64,000 nucleotides of DNA from contig NZ_AQQR01000003.1 in the NCBI RefSeq assembly GCF_002210095.1, positions 248,001-312,000 of the forward strand, read 5' to 3'. This document shows, one piece after another, positions 8,825-18,677 of this stretch. This DNA is from Marinibacterium profundimaris (GTDB lineage: Bacteria > Pseudomonadota > Alphaproteobacteria > Rhodobacterales > Rhodobacteraceae). Made by a program: the position numbers and the translations under genes. Each line of letters opens with the position of its first letter. The stretch's first letter is position 1. Under the pieces are notes generated by a model. The model did not search any database, was not told the origin of the DNA, and saw only the letters and a list, made by a program, of their open reading frames with translations.

Positions 8825-10468
8825 ATGACGCATTACGATCTCGGCACCTACAGCCGCGCCATCACCTGCGCCAACGCCACCGCGAAATCCGCCTTCGACC
8901 GCGGCCTCGTCTGGCTGTTCGGCTACAACCACGAAGCCGCCGCCGCCGCCTTCGAAGAGGCCGTCGCCGCCGACCCGGGCTGCGGCCTCGCCCATTGGGG
9001 CATCGCCTATGCGATCGGGCCCAATTACAACAAGCCCTGGGAATTCTTCGAACCCGACGAACGCGTCGCCACGCTGAAACGCGCCCATGACGCCATCGCC
9101 GCCGCCGTGGCGCTGAAGGACAGCCTCATGCCGGTCGAGGCCGCGCTGATCGAGGCCATCGCCGACCGCTTCCCCGAGGATCCCACGATCGAGGATTACG
9201 GCCCCTGGAACGATGCCTTCTCGGACGCGATGCGCAAGGTCTACGCCGCGCACCGGGACGATCTAGACGTGGTCTGCCTCTTCGCCGAGGCGCTGATGAA
9301 CCGCACGCCCTGGCTCTTGTGGGACCTGGCCGAGGGCAAGCCCGCCGAAGGCGCCTCCACGCTCGAGGCCCAGGCCGCGCTGGAGACCGCCTTCGACAGC
9401 CTCCCCGGCGCCTGGGACCATCCCGGCCTGCTGCACATGTACATCCACCTGATGGAGATGTCGCCCACCCCCGAGGCCGCCCTGCGCCACGGCGACCGGC
9501 TCGTCGATCTGGTCCCCGACAGCGGGCATCTGGTGCACATGGCCACCCATATCGACGTGCTCTGCGGCGATTACCAGAACGTCATCTGGCGCAACCACCG
9601 CGCCGCCCAGGTCGACCGCAAGTACGAGGCCGAGAACGGCGGCGAGAATTTCTATACCGTCTACCGCATCCACAACGTCCATTTCGAAGCCTATGGTGCC
9701 ATGTTCCTCGGCCAGCCGGAGGTGGCGCTCGCTGCCTCGGACAGGCTGATCGAGATGCTGCCCGACGCCGTGATCTCCTACTTTCCCGACCTGTTCGAAA
9801 GCTTCTGGGGCAAGAAGATCCACGTCATGGTCCGTTTCGGCATGTGGCAGGAGATCGTCGACGAGCCCCTGCCCGCCAATGCCGAGCTTTACAGCTACAC
9901 GACGGCGGCCATGCAGCAGGCCAAGGTCATCGCGCTGGCCAACCTCGGCCGCACGGCCGAGGCCGAAGCCACGCGCGCCGAGGCCGTCGCCGCCCGCGAG
10001 GCCGTGCCCGAAAGCCGCATGGTCTTCAACAACACCGCCGAGGATGTGCTTCTGATCGGCGAGGCGATGATGGACGGCGAGCTGGCGTTCAAGTCGGGCC
10101 GCGTCGAAGAGGGCCTGGAGCACCTGCGCCGCTCGGTCGCGCTGGACGACGCGCTGGTCTACGACGAACCCTGGGGCTGGATGCAGCCCACGCGCCATGC
10201 ACTCGGCGCGCTCTTGATGGAGGCGCGCCAGCTTGAAGAGGCCGAAGCCGTCTACCGCGCCGATCTCGGGCTCGACGACACGCTGGCCCGCGCCTGCCAG
10301 CACCCCAACAACGTCTGGTCGCTGCACGGTCTGCACGAATGCCTGATCCATCGCGGCGAGCTGACCGAGGCCCGCCACGTCAAGCTCCTTCTCGACCGCG
10401 CGGCGGCGCGCGCCACGGTGCCGATCCACGCCTCGTGCTACTGCCGAAGCAAGGCCCGCGCCGCCTGA
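8825..10468 (+). CDS. TPR-repeat protein of unknown function
   Basis: A 547-residue soluble protein rich in tetratricopeptide-like helix pairs, clearest near residues 25-60 (FDRGLVWLFGYNHEAAAAAF, then AHWGIAYAIGPNYNKPWEFF) and again in the last third. Conserved-looking blocks include HPGLLHMYIHLMEMSP and GHLVHMATHIDVLCGDY, both His-rich, and the tail ends ASCYCR. There is no signal peptide or membrane helix. The start at 8825 has CGGAGA upstream. TPR arrays usually mediate protein-protein contacts. The repeated His/Met/Cys motifs leave metal binding open. It follows the amt terminator, so it is probably separately expressed. Confidence 0.75.
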   Translation: MTHYDLGTYSRAITCANATAKSAFDRGLVWLFGYNHEAAAAAFEEAVAADPGCGLAHWGIAYAIGPNYNKPWEFFEPDERVATLKRAHDAIAAAVALKDSLMPVEAALIEAIADRFPEDPTIEDYGPWNDAFSDAMRKVYAAHRDDLDVVCLFAEALMNRTPWLLWDLAEGKPAEGASTLEAQAALETAFDSLPGAWDHPGLLHMYIHLMEMSPTPEAALRHGDRLVDLVPDSGHLVHMATHIDVLCGDYQNVIWRNHRAAQVDRKYEAENGGENFYTVYRIHNVHFEAYGAMFLGQPEVALAASDRLIEMLPDAVISYFPDLFESFWGKKIHVMVRFGMWQEIVDEPLPANAELYSYTTAAMQQAKVIALANLGRTAEAEATRAEAVAAREAVPESRMVFNNTAEDVLLIGEAMMDGELAFKSGRVEEGLEHLRRSVALDDALVYDEPWGWMQPTRHALGALLMEARQLEEAEAVYRADLGLDDTLARACQHPNNVWSLHGLHECLIHRGELTEARHVKLLLDRAAARATVPIHASCYCRSKARAA

Positions 10469-10478
10469 GACCGAAGCC

Positions 10479-10565
10479 GGTGGCGGTGGGTTGAAAACCC
10501 ACCCTACACCCCCCGCCACCACCGGCCGAGCCCGCCGTAGGGTGGGTTGCCAACCCACCGCCACC
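10479..10565. repeat. Two inverted copies of a GTAGGGTGGGTT palindromic repeat
   Basis: Two 29-base units, 10479-10507 and 10537-10565, are near-perfect reverse complements of one another. Each also holds its own small palindrome (GGTGGGTT, two to four loop bases, AACCCACC). Together they can form one long stem with a loop of about 29 bases or two small hairpins. They lie between convergent genes. GTAGGGTGGGTT-type repeats are, from memory, widespread in Proteobacteria as short mobile-like intergenic elements. Confidence 0.7.
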
Positions 10566-10641
10566 CCGCAGTCCGCCCGTCGCAAAGATAACGAAACGGT
10601 AAATTCGCGCCCGCAACCTCTTGAAAACAAACACCCCACCG

Positions 10642-10663
10642 GGTGTCCCACGCGTGGGACACC
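10642..10663. repeat. Perfect palindrome GTGTCCCACGCGTGGGACAC, copy 1
   Basis: A 22-base perfect palindrome lies 20 bases before the stop end of the GlnT-like gene on the minus strand. The central 20 bases are GTGTCCCACGCGTGGGACAC, and the same 20 bases recur at 19657-19676. It has no following T-run, so it is not a classical terminator on its own. It may act as a bidirectional 3'-end structure or a protein-binding site. Confidence 0.75.
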
Positions 10664-10682
10664 GGACGGCGGCGGCACTTCC

Positions 10683-12020
10683 TCAGAACTGCTTCAGATA
10701 CCGCTTCACCTCCCAGTCCGAGACATGATCGAGGTAGGACATCCATTCCTGCCGCTTGAAGCTGACCCAGCTTGCAAACATCTCCTCCCCGAAGACCTCC
10801 TTCGCCAGCGGATCCGCCTCGAAGGCACTCACCGCCTCCTCCAGCGTCCGCGGCAGCGTCGTGATCCCCCGCCGCTCCAGCTCCGCCTCGTCCAGAAGGT
10901 ACATGTTGTCCGTATTCGGCTCCCCCGGATCCAGCCTCTCGCGGATCCCCTCCAGCCCGGCCGCCAGCACCATCGCCGCGCCCAGGTAGGGGTTCACTGC
11001 CGAATCCGCCGCCCGCAGCTCCACCCGTCCGCCCGCCAGCGGCACCCGCAGCGCGTTGGTCCGGTTGTTGTTGCCGTAGCAGGCATAGATCGGCGCCCAG
11101 GTGAAGCCCGACATCGACCCCTGCTTCACCAGCCGCTTGTAGCTGTTCACCGAGGGCGCCACGACCGCCATGATCGCCGGCAGGTGCCGCAGGATCCCGG
11201 CCGTGAACTGGTACCCCAGCTCCGACAGCTTGCAGCCCCTCGGATCCTCGGGATCCCGGAACAGGTTCGCGCCCGAGCCATCGGCCAGCGACATGTTGAA
11301 ATGCGCCCCCGACCCGGTCCGCTCGCCCATCGGCTTGGGCATGAAGCTGGCGAAGGCCCCGTGCCGCCGCGCGATCGCGTTGGCCATGAACCGCAGGAAG
11401 GTGAACCGATCGGCCGAGGTCATCGCATCCGAATAGGCGAAATCCAGTTCGAACTGCCCGATCCCGTCCTCGTGGTCGAAGGAATAGACATCCCAGCCCA
11501 GGCTGTTCATCGCCTCCACCAGCTCGCTCAGCCAGGGCAGGTTGTCGAGCAGCCGCACCGTGTCATAGGCCGGCTTGTCCAGATGCGGCAGGTCCGACAG
11601 CGGGGCGAACCCGCCCCCCTCGGTGTCCTGAAACACGAAGAACTCCGCCTCCAGGCCAAGGTTCATCCGATAGCCCATCTTCGCCGCCGCCGCCGTCTGC
11701 CGGCCCAGGATGTTGCGGCTGCAGGCGGCGAACTTCTCGCCCCCGCACCACAGGTCCGAGGCAAACCAGGCCACGTCCCTCTGCCAGGGCAGCACGATGC
11801 AGCTGTCGGGATCGGGATGGGTGGCGACCTCCTCGTCATGCACCTCCTGCGGCACACCATCCAGGGCCGCGCCGGTGAACATCTCCGAGCCGCCCATCAT
11901 GTCCGCGCCATGGGCGATCGGCACCATCTTGGATTTCGAAACCCCGTGCATGTCCACATAGCTGGCGATGCAATAGCGCACGCCCTGCGCCTTCAGCGCC
12001 TCGATCGTCATATCGGTCAT
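10683..12020 (-). CDS. glnT: Type III glutamine synthetase / gamma-glutamylmethylamide synthetase-like
   Basis: A 445-residue glutamine-synthetase-family ligase of the GlnT/GMAS type. It begins with the family's LKAQGVRYCIASYVDMHGVS and carries GLEAEFFVF (metal-binding Glu), SFDHEDGIGQFELDFAY, GSGAHFNMSLADGSG, NSYKRL, ACYGNNNRTNALR and GGRVELRAADSAVNPYL. The C-terminus VSDWEVKRYLKQF resembles what I recall of Methylovorus GMAS. GMAS makes gamma-glutamylmethylamide from methylamine, glutamate and ATP. GlnT proteins may use ammonia or other amines. It is a single gene, convergent with the TPR gene. With Tmm at the window edge, a methylated-amine role is attractive, but the mgs/mgd genes of that pathway are not seen. 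Confidence 0.82.
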   Translation of the reverse strand: MTDMTIEALKAQGVRYCIASYVDMHGVSKSKMVPIAHGADMMGGSEMFTGAALDGVPQEVHDEEVATHPDPDSCIVLPWQRDVAWFASDLWCGGEKFAACSRNILGRQTAAAAKMGYRMNLGLEAEFFVFQDTEGGGFAPLSDLPHLDKPAYDTVRLLDNLPWLSELVEAMNSLGWDVYSFDHEDGIGQFELDFAYSDAMTSADRFTFLRFMANAIARRHGAFASFMPKPMGERTGSGAHFNMSLADGSGANLFRDPEDPRGCKLSELGYQFTAGILRHLPAIMAVVAPSVNSYKRLVKQGSMSGFTWAPIYACYGNNNRTNALRVPLAGGRVELRAADSAVNPYLGAAMVLAAGLEGIRERLDPGEPNTDNMYLLDEAELERRGITTLPRTLEEAVSAFEADPLAKEVFGEEMFASWVSFKRQEWMSYLDHVSDWEVKRYLKQF

Positions 12021-12309
12021 TATGGTCCAGTGTCCGTTCGGTTGCGTCGCGCCATCTCAGCAATCCCGCCGCGCACCGACAACGCCCGTGCCCCGCCGGC
12101 CCCGCCTTTCCGGCAGGTCCGGGCGCCATCCGCCCAAAGCCGCGGCACCGCGGATCAGCAAGGGATCGCCGGCCAACCCCCTCACCGGCGCGACCTTGCC
12201 GGGCCCTGCGCCCCGCGACACCGGGTGACACCGGCCCACCGCCCGGTTTTCGCTTGCACCCAGGTCGCGCCTGACACACTCCCGGACCGAACCGCGCCGA
12301 CAGATAACA

Positions 12310-13110
12310 ATGCACGGACCGACCACCATGGACACGCTCTTCTTCATCGCCTCCAAACTGATCGGCGCCCTGCTGCGCGCCGACACCTGGATCGTGCTGC
12401 TCGCCGCCGCGGGCCTGATCGCGCTCCTGCGCGACCGCCGACGGGGCGCCACGCGTTTCACCCTTGTGCTGCTGGTCTATTGCCTGGTCATCGGCTTCCT
12501 GCCGGTGGGCGACGTCCTGCTTCGCCCGCTGGAAAACCGCTACCCGACCAACCCGGTCCTGAACGACATCGACGGCATCGTGGTGCTGGGCGGGGCCGAG
12601 GATGCCTTCGGCACCGCCCACTGGGACCAGGTGCAGCTGCATGACGGCGCCGAACGCTTCATCGCCGGGGCCGCCCTTGCCCGCCGCTTCCCCGAGGCAC
12701 GGCTGATCTTCACCGGCGGCAACGGCCTGCTGCGCGGCCTGGTGCAGGACAACCCCTCCGAGGCCAGCGCCGCCGCGCGCGCCTTCGACGCCCTGGGCGT
12801 GCCCGGGGATCGCGTCCTGCTGGAAGGCCGGTCGCGCAACACCGCCGAGAACGCGGCCTTCGGGCTGGACCTGGCACAGCCCGAAGCGGACGAGACCTGG
12901 GTCCTGGTGACCAGCGCCTTCCACATGCCGCGCGCCATGCGCAGCTTCGACCGCGCAGGCTGGCCCGCGATGATCCCCTTCCCCGTGGATTACCAGACCA
13001 CCACCTTCGGCGACCGCACCCGCTGGAACCTCGCCGGACATCTGTCGGACCTCACCGTCGCGGTCAAGGAATGGGTCGGCCTCTTCGCCTACGGCTTCAC
13101 CGGGCGCTAA
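12310..13110 (+). CDS. YdcF/ElyC-family membrane protein (DUF218)
   Basis: About 266 residues. Two N-terminal hydrophobic helices (about 13-35 and 50-68) precede a DUF218 domain marked by DGIVVLGGAED, RFIAGAALARRFPEARLIFTGG, SRNTAENAAF and TSAFHMPRAM. Family members such as ElyC act in envelope or peptidoglycan precursor homeostasis; the biochemical reaction is poorly defined. The true start may be the ATG at 12328 (MDTLFF), since neither candidate has a clear ribosome-binding site. It is divergent from the GlnT-like gene across about 290 bases in which I see no other gene. Confidence 0.82.
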   Translation: MHGPTTMDTLFFIASKLIGALLRADTWIVLLAAAGLIALLRDRRRGATRFTLVLLVYCLVIGFLPVGDVLLRPLENRYPTNPVLNDIDGIVVLGGAEDAFGTAHWDQVQLHDGAERFIAGAALARRFPEARLIFTGGNGLLRGLVQDNPSEASAAARAFDALGVPGDRVLLEGRSRNTAENAAFGLDLAQPEADETWVLVTSAFHMPRAMRSFDRAGWPAMIPFPVDYQTTTFGDRTRWNLAGHLSDLTVAVKEWVGLFAYGFTGR

Positions 13111-13130
13111 GCCCGTCCCGGCAGATGGGC

Positions 13131-13162
13131 CGCGAGACGGGCCGTCCAAGGCCCGGCGAGCA
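13131..13162. repeat. CGCGAGACGGGCC...GGCCCGGCGAGCA repeat, copy 1
   Basis: A 32-base intergenic unit with an inner hairpin (GGGCC/GGCCC), 21 bases after the YdcF stop. Variants lie at 14599-14630 and 16006-16035, giving three copies in 3 kb and all outside genes. I recall similar GCGAGRCGGGCC hairpins near gene ends in Rhodobacterales. Confidence 0.65.
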
Positions 13163-13305
13163 CCGCGCGCCCGGAGCGGTCCTAATGCCCGATGCCTGCG
13201 CCCGATGCTTGCGCCCGTCCGCCCGGCCCGCTACCGATCCCGCACAGGCATCACAGCAGGCGCGCGCCCCATGAAACCTCCCCTCCGGTCCCGCGAGGGC
13301 CTCGC

Positions 13306-14574
<1,269 letters not shown>

Positions 14575-14598
14575 GACTCGGACGCTGACGTCAGCCGT

Positions 14599-14630
14599 CG
14601 CGAGGCGGGCCTGCAAGGGCCCGAAGAGCA
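14599..14630. repeat. CGCGAG-type hairpin repeat, copy 2
   Basis: Second copy (CGCGAGGCGGGCCTGCAAGG start, GGGCCCGAAGAGCA end), in the 62-base gap between two convergent genes. It could serve as a shared 3'-end structure. Confidence 0.6.
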
Positions 14631-14636
14631 GCTCTC

Positions 14637-15869
14637 TCAGCCCCGGTTCAGCACGTCCCCGGCGCTGGCGCCCACGATCTCGCGGTACAGTTCCGGATCC
14701 GTGTCGCCCTCGGTCCCGAACAGCAGCACCCGCGCGCCGCCGCTCAGGCCCAGATCCGCCCGCACTTCCGGGTTCGACAGCGCCGCCTGCAGCCCGGCCA
14801 GCCCCGCGGTCGCCGATTCCCCGGCCACCACCGGCGGATCCCCCGCCGTCGGTCGCGCCAGACGGCACATGGCGGCCACCGCCATCTCGTCCGGCACCGC
14901 CATCACCGCGTCGGCATGGTCCTTCAAGATCTCCCAGGCCAGCGCCGAAACCTCGCCGCAGGCCAGCCCGGCCATCACCGTGTCCAGATCGCCCTCCACG
15001 GCAACCGGCGCGCCGGCCTTGAAGCTTTCGTACCAGCAGGCGGCGTGATCGGGATCGCACAGCACGATGATCGGCCGCTTCTCGCCCCAGCGCCGCACCG
15101 CGCTGGCCACCACGGCCGCCGCCATGCCGCCGACGCCGGTCTGCAGGAAGACATGGGTCGGGATCTCAGGCAGGGCCGCAAACGCCTCGTCCGCCATCAG
15201 CTCATAGCCCTGCATGACGTCCTTGGGCACCTCCATGTAGCCCGGATAGGAGGTGTCCGAGACCACGAACCAGCCCTCCGCCGCCGCCGTCTCCTGCGCC
15301 AGTCGCACGCTGTCGTCGTAATTGCCCTCGCAGCGCCGCACCTCGGCGCCATAGGCCTCGATCGCGCGCTTGCGATGTTCCGACACGGTCGCATGGATGA
15401 AGATCACGCAGGCACAGCCGAAGGTCTGCGCGCCCCAGGCCACCGACCGCCCGTGGTTGCCATCGGTCGCGCAGCAGACGGTGATCTTCGCCACCCGCTC
15501 CGGATGCGCGCCCGAGGTCACCTCGTCCATGTCCACCCGGCGGCCCAGCGTCTTTGCCAGCTGCGCCTGCAGCAGCCGGGCCACCGCATAAGCCCCGCCA
15601 AGCGCCTTGAAACTGCCCAGCCCGAACCGCGTGCTCTCGTCCTTGTAATGCAGCGCGCTGATGCCCAGCTCGTCGGCCAGCCCCGTCAGGTCATGCAGCC
15701 GTGTCGGCCGGTAGCCGGGCCAGCCGCTGATCGTGTCGCGCGCCGCCAGAAGCCCCTGGTCGTTCAGGATCGCATCCTGGGCCTCGGTCCAGGCCGCGCT
15801 GCGGTTGGCCTGCCTGTTGCGCAGGAACGGCACGTCCGACGCATCGGATTGCATGAGAACGGGGGACAT
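14637..15869 (-). CDS. dpaL: Diaminopropionate ammonia-lyase (PLP enzyme)
   Basis: A 410-residue fold-type II PLP enzyme. The Schiff-base Lys lies in RFGLGSFKALGGAYA (about residue 88), and CCATDGNHGRSVAWGA, FLQTGVGGMAAAV and GESATAGLAGL bind the cofactor. The pattern matches DpaL/YgeX, which converts 2,3-diaminopropionate to pyruvate and two ammonia. The ATG at 15869 is set by a strong AAGGAG eight bases upstream; longer in-frame extensions are not protein-like. It is a single gene. Two ammonia per substrate fits the nitrogen-scavenging theme of the region, though no regulatory link is visible. Confidence 0.88.
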   Translation of the reverse strand: MSPVLMQSDASDVPFLRNRQANRSAAWTEAQDAILNDQGLLAARDTISGWPGYRPTRLHDLTGLADELGISALHYKDESTRFGLGSFKALGGAYAVARLLQAQLAKTLGRRVDMDEVTSGAHPERVAKITVCCATDGNHGRSVAWGAQTFGCACVIFIHATVSEHRKRAIEAYGAEVRRCEGNYDDSVRLAQETAAAEGWFVVSDTSYPGYMEVPKDVMQGYELMADEAFAALPEIPTHVFLQTGVGGMAAAVVASAVRRWGEKRPIIVLCDPDHAACWYESFKAGAPVAVEGDLDTVMAGLACGEVSALAWEILKDHADAVMAVPDEMAVAAMCRLARPTAGDPPVVAGESATAGLAGLQAALSNPEVRADLGLSGGARVLLFGTEGDTDPELYREIVGASAGDVLNRG

Positions 15870-16005
15870 GAGGCGGGCTCCTTCGGGACTTGCCCACCAT
15901 GGACGCCCGGAACGCCCCAAAGGTCAAGGCCCCTGCACCGCGCCCCACGCCGCACCGCGCCTGCGCGCCCCGCAAACCCGCCGTCCCGCACAAGGCGTCA
16001 CCCCG

Positions 16006-16035
16006 CGCGAGACGGCCCGCCAGGGCCGGCGAGCA
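16006..16035. repeat. CGCGAG-type hairpin repeat, copy 3
   Basis: Third copy, two bases shorter, with the arms changed together (GGCCC... and ...GGGCC) so that the hairpin is kept. It lies between the tex stop and the dpaL start. Confidence 0.6.
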
Positions 16036-16069
16036 CAGCCCGCCTGCCCGCCCGCACGGATCGCCCGTC

Positions 16070-18436
16070 CTACCTGCGCCCCTTCAGCGCCTCCGACAGC
16101 GCAGCCCCCAGGGCCCCCTGGTCAGAGCCGCCGCCCTTCGGCCCGGCCGCGCCGCCGCGTGCGCCGCCCTTGGGCCCCCGCGGGCCGCCTTTCGGACCCT
16201 TGCGCGGCCCTGCATCGGACCGGGGCCCGCCGCGCTCCGCGCGATCTCCCCGGCCACCGCCGCGCTCCTCGCCGCCCTGGCTGCGCATCGACAGGCCGAT
16301 CCGCTTGCGGGGCGCGTCGATCTCGGTCACGCGCACCTTCACCACGTCGCCGGCCTTCACCACCTCGTGCGGGTCCTTCACGAACCGGTCCGCCAGCTGG
16401 CTGATATGCACCAGCCCGTCCTGGTGCACCCCGATATCCACGAAGGCCCCGAAGGCCGCCACGTTGGTCACCGTGCCTTCCAGCATCATCCCCGGCTTCA
16501 GGTCGCTGATCTCCTCGACGCCATCGGCAAAGCTCGCCGTCTTGAACGAGGGCCGCGGGTCGCGCCCCGGCTTCTCCAGCTCCGACAGGATGTCGCGCAC
16601 CGTGGGCAGGCCAAAGCTGTCGTCCACGAACTGCTCCGCCTTCACGCCCCGCAGCGCCGCCGGATCGCCCATGATCCCGCGCAGATCCCGCCCGCAGGCC
16701 TGCACGATGCGCCGCGCCACGCCATAGGCCTCCGGGTGCACGGCCGAGGCATCCAGCGGCTCCTCGCCGTCCCGGATCCGCAGGAAGCCCGCGCATTGCT
16801 CGAACGCCTTCGGCCCGAGCCCCGCGACCTTCAGCAGCGCCTTGCGCGTGGCGAATGCCCCGTGTTCGTCGCGATAGGCCACCACCGACGCCGCCAGGTT
16901 CTGCGACAGCCCGGCGACATGCGCCAGCAAGGGCGCCGAGGCCATGTTCAGATCCACGCCCACCGCGTTCACCGCATCCTCGACCACGCCTTCCAGCGCC
17001 TTGGCCAGCCGCCGCTGGTCCACGTCATGCTGGTACTGGCCCACGCCGATGCTTTGCGGTTCGATCTTCACCAGCTCGGCCAGCGGATCCTGCAGCCGCC
17101 GCGCGATCGACACCGCGCCGCGCAGGCTCACGTCCAGGTCCGGAAATTCCTTCGCCGCGAGCTCCGAGGCTGAATAGACCGAGGCGCCGGCCTCCGACAC
17201 GACCACCTTCGTGGGCTTCGCGACCCCCTCCGGCAGCAGTTTCAGCGTATCGGCCACCAGCCGCTCGGTCTCGCGGCTCGCCGTGCCGTTGCCGATCGCG
17301 ACCAGCTCCACGCCATGGGCCTTCACCATCCGCAGGATCGCCTCTTCGGATCCGCGCACATCCCGCTTCGGCTGGAACGGGTACAGCGTCGCGGTTTCCA
17401 GCACCTTGCCCGTCGCATCCACCACGGCCGCCTTCACCCCGGTCCGGATCCCCGGATCCAGCCCCAGTGTCGCCCTTGACCCCGCCGGAGCCGCCAGCAG
17501 CAGATCCTTCAGGTTCCGCGCGAAGACATGGATCGCCTCCTCATGCGCCCGCGCGCGTAGCTCGCCCAACAGGTCGATATACATCGAGGTCGCCAGCTTG
17601 ATCCGCCAGGTCCAGCCCGCCGCGTCCCGCAGCCAGGCATCGCCCGGCCCGTCGCCCGCGACACCGACCTGCGCGGCCACCATCGCCTGCGCCTTCTCGG
17701 CCCCGCCCTCGGGGTCCGGCGCGATATCGACGACCAGCACCTCGTCCTTCGCCGCCCGCAGGATCGCCAGCGCCCGGTGCGAGGCGATGTCCTTCCACTT
17801 CTCGGCATGGTCGAAGTAATCGGAAAACTTCGCCCCGGCCTCCTCCTTGCCCGCCACCACCCGGGCGGTGATCACCGCCTCGGTCCGCATGAACTCGCGC
17901 AGTCGGCCCAGCAGGTCGGCATTCTCGCAGAGCTCCTCGGCCAGGATGTCGCGCGCGCCGCTCAGAGCCTCCTTCACCCCCGGCACGGCCTCGCCCAGAT
18001 AGGCCTCGGCCAGCTTCTGAGGATCCGCCCGCCGATCCGCCTCGATGGCGCGCAACAGCGGCTCCAGCCCGTTTTCCCGCGCGATCATCGCCTTGGTGCG
18101 CCGCTTGGGCTTGTAGGGCAGATAGATGTCTTCCAGCGCCGCCTTGGTCTCGGCCCCGGCAATCGCGCGGGCAAGATCATCGGTCAGCTTGCCCTGCCCC
18201 TTGATGCTTTCGACGATGGTCGCGCGCCGCGCCTCCATCTCGCGCAGATAGCCCAGCCGGTCGGCCAGCGTCCGCAGCTGCGTGTCGTCCAGCCCCCCGG
18301 TCGCCTCTTTCCGGTAGCGCGCGACGAAAGGCACGGTGGCGCCGCCGTCCAGCAGCTCGGCGGCGGCCTGGACCTGGGTGGCGCTCGCTCCGATTTCCGA
18401 GGCGATGGTGCGGGCGATGCGGGCGGTCTGGTCCAA
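16070..18436 (-). CDS. tex: Tex family RNA-binding transcription accessory protein
   Basis: A 788-residue Tex protein: N-terminal helical region (ARIARTIASEIG, VPFVARYRKEATGGLDD), YqgF/RNase-H-like domain (TLGLDPGIRTGVKAAVVD), helix-hairpin-helix repeats (NLAASVVAYRDEHGAF, LLKVAGLGPKAFEQCAGFLR), and a C-terminal S1 domain (LEGTVTNVAAFGAFVDIGVH). A tail of about 60 residues rich in Gly, Arg and Lys follows and probably binds nucleic acid. The start is called as TTG at 18436 because GAGGAG lies six bases upstream and homologues begin at this point. An ATG at 18457 would add seven residues. It is a housekeeping protein, monocistronic here. Confidence 0.93.
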   Translation of the reverse strand: MDQTARIARTIASEIGASATQVQAAAELLDGGATVPFVARYRKEATGGLDDTQLRTLADRLGYLREMEARRATIVESIKGQGKLTDDLARAIAGAETKAALEDIYLPYKPKRRTKAMIARENGLEPLLRAIEADRRADPQKLAEAYLGEAVPGVKEALSGARDILAEELCENADLLGRLREFMRTEAVITARVVAGKEEAGAKFSDYFDHAEKWKDIASHRALAILRAAKDEVLVVDIAPDPEGGAEKAQAMVAAQVGVAGDGPGDAWLRDAAGWTWRIKLATSMYIDLLGELRARAHEEAIHVFARNLKDLLLAAPAGSRATLGLDPGIRTGVKAAVVDATGKVLETATLYPFQPKRDVRGSEEAILRMVKAHGVELVAIGNGTASRETERLVADTLKLLPEGVAKPTKVVVSEAGASVYSASELAAKEFPDLDVSLRGAVSIARRLQDPLAELVKIEPQSIGVGQYQHDVDQRRLAKALEGVVEDAVNAVGVDLNMASAPLLAHVAGLSQNLAASVVAYRDEHGAFATRKALLKVAGLGPKAFEQCAGFLRIRDGEEPLDASAVHPEAYGVARRIVQACGRDLRGIMGDPAALRGVKAEQFVDDSFGLPTVRDILSELEKPGRDPRPSFKTASFADGVEEISDLKPGMMLEGTVTNVAAFGAFVDIGVHQDGLVHISQLADRFVKDPHEVVKAGDVVKVRVTEIDAPRKRIGLSMRSQGGEERGGGRGDRAERGGPRSDAGPRKGPKGGPRGPKGGARGGAAGPKGGGSDQGALGAALSEALKGRR

Positions 18437-18677
18437 TGGGGGCTCCTCACGGCACATGTCTCTGGCCGGTCCCGCAACGCCGGACCGGGGCTCTCGTGAT
18501 AGCCTCCCGCCGGGGCCGCGCCAAGATGGCAATCGGGTCCCGCGCCACATTCCGCGGCCCTCCGCCGGGCAGCCGCGGACACCCCCCAAGATCGACAAGC
18601 CGCCGCCCGTGGTGTATCCGCAGGCTCCGGTGCGCCGGCGATGGTCGCGCCCCTCCACTTTGCCAGGACCCAGAACA

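Noticed and set aside
10491-12644. A plus-strand open frame of over 700 codons covering the GlnT-like gene
   Set aside because: It is antisense to a clear glutamine-synthetase-family gene, has no recognisable motif, and is rich in Arg, His and Pro as expected for a shadow frame in GC-rich DNA.
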